A DNA stretch of 64,000 nt from Verrucomicrobiia bacterium. Lineage in GTDB: Bacteria > Verrucomicrobiota > Verrucomicrobiia > Verrucomicrobiales > Akkermansiaceae. The stretch's first letter is position 1, and the number at the start of each line of letters is the position of its first letter. The notes beneath the pieces were generated by a model, which made no database searches, was not told the DNA's origin, and was given only the letters and a program-made list of their open reading frames with translations. Of this stretch, positions 58,794 through 64,000 are shown piece by piece. The DNA is taken from positions 62,001-126,000 of the forward strand of contig CANHQJ010000005.1 in assembly GCA_947462875.1 (NCBI GenBank), given 5' to 3'. The translations under genes and the position numbers were made by a program.

Positions 58794-59588
58794 TCAGCCG
58801 AAGCGGCCGCTGATGTATTCTTCGGTGCGCTTCTCGCGCGGGTTGGTGAACATTTTGCTGGTGAGATCATATTCCACGACCTCACCCATGTAAAAAAACG
58901 CGGTGCGATCGGAGATGCGCGAGGCCTGCTGCATGCTGTGCGTGACCACGATGAAGGTATAGCTGCTGCGCAGCTCCCACAGCAGTTCCTCCACCTTCAG
59001 CGTCGCGATCGGATCCAGCGCGCTGCACGGCTCGTCCATGAGAACGACGTTCGGTTTCACCGCGATGGCGCGCGCGATGCACAAGCGCTGCTGCTGGCCA
59101 CCGGACAAACTCAGGCCGGACTCGTGCAAACGGTCCTTCACCTCATCCCACAAGGCCGACTGCCGCAGCGCTTCCTCCACACGTTGCCGGATCACCGCCG
59201 CATTGCGCTCCCCGCGCACTTGCAGGCCATACGCCACGTTTTCGAAAATGCTGCGCGGAAACACATTGGACTTCTGGAACACCATGCCCACCTCGCTGCG
59301 CAGTTTCACCACATCCACGCGCAGTCCGTAAATGTCTTCGCCGCGCAGGCAGATGCGTCCTTTGGTGATGCGCGCGCCGGGGATTTCATCGTTCATGCGA
59401 TTAAGGCAGCGCAGCAGCGTGGACTTGCCACAGCCGGAGGGTCCGATGAAAGCCGTCACTTTGTTCGCTTCGATCGCCAGATTGACGTTCTTCAGCACAC
59501 GGCTCGAGCCATAGCAAAAATCGACATCCTCCACCGCCACCGCTGTGGTAGCCGGAGTTTGAATCACGGAATCTGTCATTGGGGCCAT
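58794..59588 (-). CDS. pstB: Phosphate ABC transporter ATP-binding protein
   Basis: A 264 aa protein. Walker A is GPSGCGKST (49-57), followed by [10 protein letters not shown] as in PstB, then [22 protein letters not shown], the signature [16 protein letters not shown] and Walker [17 protein letters not shown]. The start is uncertain: ATGs at 59597, 59588 and 59579 are all possible and none has a Shine-Dalgarno. pstS, pstC and pstA are not adjacent; the gene upstream is an unrelated TVP38 protein, so the permease must be encoded elsewhere. Confidence 0.95.
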   Translation of the reverse strand: MAPMTDSVIQTPATTAVAVEDVDFCYGSSRVLKNVNLAIEANKVTAFIGPSGCGKSTLLRCLNRMNDEIPGARITKGRICLRGEDIYGLRVDVVKLRSEVGMVFQKSNVFPRSIFENVAYGLQVRGERNAAVIRQRVEEALRQSALWDEVKDRLHESGLSLSGGQQQRLCIARAIAVKPNVVLMDEPCSALDPIATLKVEELLWELRSSYTFIVVTHSMQQASRISDRTAFFYMGEVVEYDLTSKMFTNPREKRTEEYISGRFG

Positions 59589-59686
59589 GGCTGTCATCGG
59601 TCGCAGTGGGGCAGGAATGACCATGGCATGCACCATCACCCCGCACGACTGGCCGATTGTGACGATTCCGTCACAAAAGGCAATCA

Positions 59687-60316
59687 TCAATGATTCCGCC
59701 GTTGTCCCAGCGAGGCGAGCGACCACAACACCGCCGGCACCGCGAAGCTCAGCACCAGCGTCAGCAGCGGTCTGTCATGCCCCGTGGCGCCGATCCAAGC
59801 GAACAGCACCGCCATCGGCAGGCTGCCGCAGGTCAGCGATAGCACAAAGGCCGCCAATGGCATGCGCAGCAGCCCCGCCGTCACCGCCAGCGCCTCCGGC
59901 AAAATCGGCACCGCGCGCGAAAGGGCGATCACCCAGCCGCCGCCCTGGGAAAACAAGGCCTTGCCGCGCACAAAATCCTTTTCGCCGAGAAACCAGCGCG
60001 CGGTTTTTTCCGTAAACAAGCGCCCGATGCCGTAGCCGATCATCCCCGCGATGAACGAACCCACAAAGCCCAGCAGCGCACCCAGCAGCGTGCCGTAGAG
60101 AAACCCCAGTGCCGACATCACCACCGTGCCCGGCACCGGCAGCACGAGATCCAGCACCAGCAACACCACACCCGCCAGTCCGGCGGAAACGCCATACCCT
60201 TGCAGCGCCTCACCCACCACCCGCACATCCGTCCACTGCGCCCAGTGCCCGCCCCAGATCATCCAAATCAAGAGGATGCAGAGCGAAAACCCCATCAACC
60301 ATGCCACCAATCTCAC
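59687..60316 (-). CDS. TVP38/TMEM64 (VTT domain) membrane protein
   Basis: A 209 aa protein with about five membrane helices. The VTT-domain blocks are [40 protein letters not shown] and [27 protein letters not shown]. Related DedA/TVP38 proteins flip or scramble lipids or polyprenyl-phosphate carriers. It is upstream of pstB by 98 bp on the same strand and downstream of alr by 48 bp. Confidence 0.88.
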   Translation of the reverse strand: MRLVAWLMGFSLCILLIWMIWGGHWAQWTDVRVVGEALQGYGVSAGLAGVVLLVLDLVLPVPGTVVMSALGFLYGTLLGALLGFVGSFIAGMIGYGIGRLFTEKTARWFLGEKDFVRGKALFSQGGGWVIALSRAVPILPEALAVTAGLLRMPLAAFVLSLTCGSLPMAVLFAWIGATGHDRPLLTLVLSFAVPAVLWSLASLGQRRNH

Positions 60317-60364
60317 GCCCCCACCCTACAGCGCCAACGCGCACAACGCAAGACCGCAGGCACC

Positions 60365-61474
60365 TCAGAGATACAGCCGCACCACCCGCGCCGTGATGCC
60401 GGTGAGCACGTGCCACGAAATCGTGTCCGCCTTTTGCGCCACTTCGCTCACGGAAATGTGCGCGCCAAACAGCTCCACCTCATCGCCCTCGCTCACGTCG
60501 GTGGCATCGGTGACGTCGATCATCATCTGGTCCATCGTCACCCGACCGAGAATCGGAAAATACTGCCCGCGCACATACACCCGCGGCGCGTGACCGGAAA
60601 CATGGCGCGGATAGCCGTCGCCGTAGCCCATGCCGATCGTGGCCACCCGCGTCGGCCGCGTCGTCACGTAACTACGCCCATAGGAAACCCCATGCCCCGC
60701 CGGCAAGGTGCGGATCAGAGTGACGCGGGATTTCAAGGTCATCGCCGGTCGCAGCTGCTCCTGATGCCCCGGCAGCGGGGAAATGCCATACAGCATCAGC
60801 CCCGGGCGCGCCAGATTGCACTCGCGCGGCTCATAGCCGAGCAAGCCCGCACTATTGGCCAGGTGACGCCAAACAAAGGTCTTCTCCCCGCCCAGTTCCT
60901 CGATGATGCCCGCAAACTGCGCGAACTGCGCCCGCGTGAAGGCCTCATCCTCATCCGCCGAGGGCAAATGCGAGCCGATGCCCTCGATCTGCAAGCCCGG
61001 CAATTGCCGCAACTGCGCCAGAATTTCCGGCAAATGCTCCGCCACAAAGCCGCCGCGGCCCATGCCCGTATCGACCGCCAGGTGCACCGCCAGCGTCTTG
61101 CCCCGTGCCTGCGCCAAAGCATCGAAGTGCCGCGCTTCCTCCATCGAGGAAACGCAGGGCGTCCAGTCGCGCTCGACGATTTCCTGGCGCTCCTCCCGCC
61201 ACGTCGCGCCTAACAGATAAATCCGGCACTCGATCCCCGCCTGCGCGATGCGCCGGGCCTCGCCCACATTCGCCACGCCCAGAAACGCCACCCCCGCCTG
61301 CGCAAACACCCGCGCCACCTCTTCCAGCCCATGGCCATAGGCCCCCGCCTTGACCACCGCCATCATCGCCATGCCGGGCCACACCGCGCGCGCCACTTCC
61401 AGATTGTGCCGCAAGGCCCCGCGATCAATTTCCGCCCATGCTCTGGGTGGCGATGTATGCCCGATAGAATCCAC
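60365..61474 (-). CDS. alr: Alanine racemase
   Basis: A 369 aa PLP enzyme making D-alanine for peptidoglycan. The PLP lysine is Lys42 in MAVVKAGAYGHG (most family members have KANAYGHG, so Asn is Gly here). DTGMGRGGF and the catalytic Tyr in GVSYGRSY of the partner subunit's site are present, with MGYGDGYPR and VTMDQMMIDVT toward the end. A GTG start is used at 61474. Gives evidence for a peptidoglycan wall. Confidence 0.95.
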   Translation of the reverse strand: MDSIGHTSPPRAWAEIDRGALRHNLEVARAVWPGMAMMAVVKAGAYGHGLEEVARVFAQAGVAFLGVANVGEARRIAQAGIECRIYLLGATWREERQEIVERDWTPCVSSMEEARHFDALAQARGKTLAVHLAVDTGMGRGGFVAEHLPEILAQLRQLPGLQIEGIGSHLPSADEDEAFTRAQFAQFAGIIEELGGEKTFVWRHLANSAGLLGYEPRECNLARPGLMLYGISPLPGHQEQLRPAMTLKSRVTLIRTLPAGHGVSYGRSYVTTRPTRVATIGMGYGDGYPRHVSGHAPRVYVRGQYFPILGRVTMDQMMIDVTDATDVSEGDEVELFGAHISVSEVAQKADTISWHVLTGITARVVRLYL

Positions 61475-61524
61475 CGCCCCAGCCTAGCGCCCCCGCCGCC
61501 GCTGACAAGCCCAGAGATGAAATC

Positions 61525-61542
61525 GGAGCGCGGACTTCAGTC
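61525..61542 (+). repeat. Copy of the GGAGCGCGGACTTYAGTC element
   Basis: Matches 43458-43475 at 17 of 18 positions (T to C at one site). It lies in the short gap between the small membrane protein and alr. Confidence 0.7.
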
Positions 61543-61585
61543 TCTCCCCCAGTAACAGGCACGGGTTCCGCGCAGGAGATGGCAG

Positions 61586-61969
61586 TCACACACCTGCGGG
61601 CGATACCGTGGCCATCCACAAAAATACCAAAAACGAGCATCCGTTAAAGGCCAGCGACACCAAGGCAACGCTGAGCAAGGGCCATCGATCGCCACCCTTC
61701 ACGCAACATGCGGAAACGACGCCGATCACCATCCAGACAAGAGTCGCCAGCCACAACAACATCGTGAACTGTGGGATCATCCAAATCCAGGGAAGGGAAT
61801 CCGCCCGCCAGGTTCCCGCCACGATGACTGCGGCGACCGCTGTGCTCAGGGGTCCTCCCCATTTCCACCCGCGCCGGTCCGATCTTCTCTCCAACAAAAA
61901 CCAAACGACCGATAAAATGACCAGTCCCAGGCAGCCGATCGCGAAAATCCCGTTGTATCCTGTCCACAT
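61586..61969 (-). CDS. Small four-helix membrane protein
   Basis: A 127 aa protein with four hydrophobic segments (GIFAIGCLGLVILSVVWFLL; TAVAAVIVAGTW; FTMLLWLATLVWMVIGVVSACCV; LLSVALVSLAFNGCSFLVFLWM). The ATG at 61969 begins the first helix; the longer frame upstream has no domain. Not recognised. It lies 38 bp after the coiled-coil protein gene. Confidence 0.6.
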   Translation of the reverse strand: MWTGYNGIFAIGCLGLVILSVVWFLLERRSDRRGWKWGGPLSTAVAAVIVAGTWRADSLPWIWMIPQFTMLLWLATLVWMVIGVVSACCVKGGDRWPLLSVALVSLAFNGCSFLVFLWMATVSPAGV

Positions 61970-62007
61970 AATGAATGAGGGAGTTGTTTCGAAAGATGTT
62001 CTTATCC

Positions 62008-62511
62008 TCAAGCGCCCGCTTCCGGATCGGTCTCGGTCTTCGCCTTGCCCTGGCCTAACGAAGGAATCATGCGGCGCACCATTTTCACCAGTCCGCTGTC
62101 CTGCTGTTCGGCGATCTGCTCGGCATCGCGCATCGCCCGTTCCCATGCTTGCGCGAAGCCGGGGGCCTGCTCGCGCATGGTGCGCACGGCGGTCTCGGTG
62201 ATCTGCAAGTGCCGCATTTCCGCGCGACCCGGCTTTTGCTGGGAAGCCGCGAGATTGATGCGCAAGGTCTCGTTTTGCGCGCGCAGTTGTTCCAGCTCCT
62301 TCTGCAGCGAGTCATTGCCGCTGGCGTTGATTTTCAGCTGCGTCTGCAAGTGAGCCTTGAGCTCGGCGGTTTCCTTCTCGTGCTTCTGCCGTTCCTTTTT
62401 GGCGAGAAATTTCGTGGCGAGCGCACTCTTCCATGCGAGCGCCGCAGGCAGGAGACCGACGATCAGCCCGAGCACGAATGGTTCGGAAAATAGATTCTTG
62501 AGAAAGTCCAT
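62008..62511 (-). CDS. Membrane-anchored coiled-coil protein
   Basis: A 167 aa protein. One N-terminal membrane helix (EPFVLGLIVGLLPAALAW) is followed by a long charged helix (about 30-85; Lys/Glu/Gln-rich with heptads in ETAELKAHLQTQLK), then a second helical region. The architecture is like RmuC-N-terminal or YhcB-type proteins. Not assigned. The ATG at 62511 is chosen because the helix begins there. Confidence 0.6.
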   Translation of the reverse strand: MDFLKNLFSEPFVLGLIVGLLPAALAWKSALATKFLAKKERQKHEKETAELKAHLQTQLKINASGNDSLQKELEQLRAQNETLRINLAASQQKPGRAEMRHLQITETAVRTMREQAPGFAQAWERAMRDAEQIAEQQDSGLVKMVRRMIPSLGQGKAKTETDPEAGA

Positions 62512-62750
62512 GAGCTCTGGTGCCAGCGCGGCGGGACGGCAGTGTGCGCGAATTTTTCCCGTCTGTCCAGCACGACTGCAACGTCCCGCACGCCCGCCGC
62601 CCTCTCTCATGTGGGCGGGATCCCTTCCTCAAAGAAGTGCCGTTCGAAACGAATCAACTGCGTAAGTCGCGGCAAATGAATGATGCGAGAGGTGCCGAAA
62701 AATCAACTAGCCAAACTGCCTCCTGTCGATATCATTTGCGACTGAACTAA

Positions 62751-63113
62751 TTGACTGTTCGTCAGAATAAATCGCCACTCGTGATTGAATCGCCCACATC
62801 AACCACCGACTTCGTTGCCGCTTGGGTGGCTTCACATCGCAACCAAATCGGCGGATGCGAACTGCGGCTCATACGCAACGAGCAGTATGGTCGAACACTG
62901 TGCTGGGAGTTTGAGACCCTCAGCCATTACGTTCAGTTCCTCGCTTGGGACCATGCGTTCTGCCTCGACCTTCTGGCACTCAACAAAGCTTCGGGCGCTA
63001 ATGATTTTATCGTCGCTGGACCCTTGGACAACATCGCGGGCGTAAGTGCTCGCCTTGATTCCTTTATCTCATGGATGCAGACTAATCCCGCTTATAGCAC
63101 AACATTACCATGA
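62751..63113 (+). CDS. Hypothetical protein, 120 aa
   Basis: An orphan ORF with a TTG start at 62751 and no visible Shine-Dalgarno. The protein is mixed alpha/beta (ELRLIRNEQYGRTLCWEFETLSHYVQFLAWDHAFCLDLLALN) with no recognised motif; the pattern recalls small immunity-type or DUF6911-like proteins, which is only a guess. GC is lower and codon choice less biased than in neighbouring core genes, consistent with acquired DNA. Confidence 0.5.
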   Translation: MTVRQNKSPLVIESPTSTTDFVAAWVASHRNQIGGCELRLIRNEQYGRTLCWEFETLSHYVQFLAWDHAFCLDLLALNKASGANDFIVAGPLDNIAGVSARLDSFISWMQTNPAYSTTLP

Positions 63114-63277
63114 CATTCATCACACAAACACAACGGGTGAACACGTCGTGGGTAGCAAGGACGGATAAGCTCCCTCGTTCGCTTTGCTCTATGAATCCTG
63201 TGCCGCCGTGCCAGACCTTCAAATTTGTGCAAAAAATTTGGACTGGAATTCTGAGCAGAACGAGGTAGCCTAGTGGT

Positions 63278-63484
63278 GTGAGCACATTCATTGAAATTCG
63301 AGAATCTGTCGTCGGCCTCTCCAAGCCTGAGCGGGCTGAATTGGCCGTTCTTCTTCTTGGAAGCCTCGATGACACCCACTACTGGGTTGACGATGATGAG
63401 GTCGACAATCGATCAGCGGAGATGGACTCTGGTGCCGTTGTTGGCGTAACCAAGGAAGAGTTCCGTAGGCTGTGCGGGCGATGA
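63278..63484 (+). CDS. Addiction-module antitoxin (CHP02574-like)
   Basis: A 68 aa protein starting with GTG at 63278. SVVGLSKPERAELAVLLLGSLD and the downstream EEFRRLCGR match the short antitoxins of the addiction-module component (TIGR02574) family. Its TGA overlaps the toxin start (ATGA 63481-63484). Confidence 0.85.
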   Translation: MSTFIEIRESVVGLSKPERAELAVLLLGSLDDTHYWVDDDEVDNRSAEMDSGAVVGVTKEEFRRLCGR

Positions 63485-63786
63485 GTGGCAGCATGAAGCC
63501 ACTTTTTATCCATCCCAAGGCAGCGAAGGATGCAAGCGAGATCGCCGCGATGTATGCGGAGATATCGGATGAGTTGCGCGACAAGTTCTGGAAGGAGATC
63601 GATGACGCCATCGATGACATCGAGAAGCATCCAGAGAGACATCACTACGACCCAAGCGGCAGAAGGCGGAGCAACCTAGAGAGGTTTCCCTACCATATTC
63701 TGTTTGAGGAGCGTCTTCTCCACAATCGAATCATGGTGATCAGACATCATCACAGGAATCCTCTTTACGGACTACGAAGAAGATAA
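63481..63786 (+). CDS. ParE/RelE-family toxin
   Basis: A 101 aa basic protein. IHPKAAKDASEIAAMYAEIS opens the fold, and RRRSNLERFPYHILFEERLLHNRIMVIRHHHRNPLY is the usual C-terminal strand block of ParE/RelE toxins. It is coupled to the antitoxin. A frame start at 63472 is less likely. Target (gyrase or ribosome) cannot be told; the context and sequence favour a ParE-like toxin. Confidence 0.85.
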   Translation: MSGSMKPLFIHPKAAKDASEIAAMYAEISDELRDKFWKEIDDAIDDIEKHPERHHYDPSGRRRSNLERFPYHILFEERLLHNRIMVIRHHHRNPLYGLRRR

Positions 63787-63972
63787 GCCAAGCGCAACAA
63801 ACCGCGCCGTGGCAACCCCTACCAACCGTTTTTTCGATGATTTCCCGTGATTCCAGCATCAACGCGCGCCCGCGCTGATGGGGTTGCGTGCTCTTTGACA
63901 TAGCTGGGTAATACCCGAGCACTCTGCAAATCTTCTTGGCATGAATCGTTTTCTGTTTATGGTTTTTTTGCC
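63787..63972. other. Intergenic, possible promoter
   Basis: A TTGACA box at 63895-63900 could be a -35 element, but no good -10 lies 16-18 bp downstream. A small inverted repeat GGGTA/TACCC follows near 63906-63916. Confidence 0.3.
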
Positions 63973-64000
63973 GTGAAGAACATCAAAACACTTGCCACTC
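63973..64000 (+). CDS. Possible start of a further gene (truncated by the window end)
   Basis: A GTG at 63973 opens a frame reading M-K-N-I-K-T-L-A-T, like the start of a signal peptide. Only nine residues are visible; a coding role is a guess from composition. Confidence 0.2.

Noticed and set aside
63885-63925. A CRISPR leader or promoter near the window end (CTCTTTGACA)
   Set aside because: A TTGACA box alone is not enough; no repeat follows within the window and no good -10 is present.

Overview
The window looks like a GC-rich chromosomal segment from a Gram-negative member of the Verrucomicrobia (PVC superphylum). The evidence is the gene mix: Tat-exported DUF1501 and Gfo/Idh/MocA proteins, a Planctomycete-type cytochrome/DUF1549/DUF1553 lipoprotein, DUF1080, a TIGR02597-type protein, PEP-CTERM-like surface proteins ending in a basic run, a glycine-rich RRM protein, and an LptD end indicating an LPS-bearing outer membrane. 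Few starts show a Shine-Dalgarno motif. No rRNA, tRNA, CRISPR array or insertion sequence was recognised.

Layout. 1-13.7 kb (mostly +): the 3' end of lptD, carB, a secreted intradiol dioxygenase, a two-gene RND efflux operon, DUF1501, an LUD/LutC protein, a secreted FAD oxidoreductase and a DUF1439 protein. 13.7-17.3 kb: a frameshifted PEP-CTERM-like autotransporter-repeat gene, the RRM protein, and a Tat-exported oxidoreductase. 17.4-26.1 kb (-): a long co-directional run, scpA-pgsA-acyltransferase-PAP2/Aur1-like-PEP-synthase-like-CIA30-membrane protein, with ATGA overlaps joining the three central genes. 26.2-35.8 kb: an AsmA-like protein, DUF1080, a secreted protein, an ABC ATPase, a GH63-like glucosidase and an RlhA-like U32 protein. 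35.9-43.5 kb: the large cytochrome/DUF1553 lipoprotein, a Phd-zeta toxin-antitoxin pair with a visible operator, and an overlapping apbE / FAD oxidoreductase / DUF4405-like redox operon.

43.5-47.7 kb is an accessory, hairpin-rich stretch. It carries two tiny cysteine-rich lipoproteins, a two-gene surface-protein unit, and several families of structured intergenic repeats. 47.7-50.4 kb (-) is a translationally coupled methyltransferase-FAD oxidoreductase-type III polyketide synthase operon. 50.5-62.5 kb holds a PL10 pectate lyase, CstA with endonuclease III, a CPA2 antiporter, phoR-phoB-phoU-pstB without pstSCA, a TVP38-family protein, alanine racemase and two small membrane proteins. 62.7-64 kb has lower GC and carries an orphan ORF and a ParE/RelE-type toxin-antitoxin pair.

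The most unusual signals are: a composite two-hairpin repeat present in both orientations with compensatory stem changes; a second dispersed palindrome family that overlaps gene 3' ends; strong linkage of TTA leucine codons to a following G (GTTAG word) in GC-rich genes; and the acyltransferase/Aur1-like/PEP-dikinase-like operon, whose product I cannot name.
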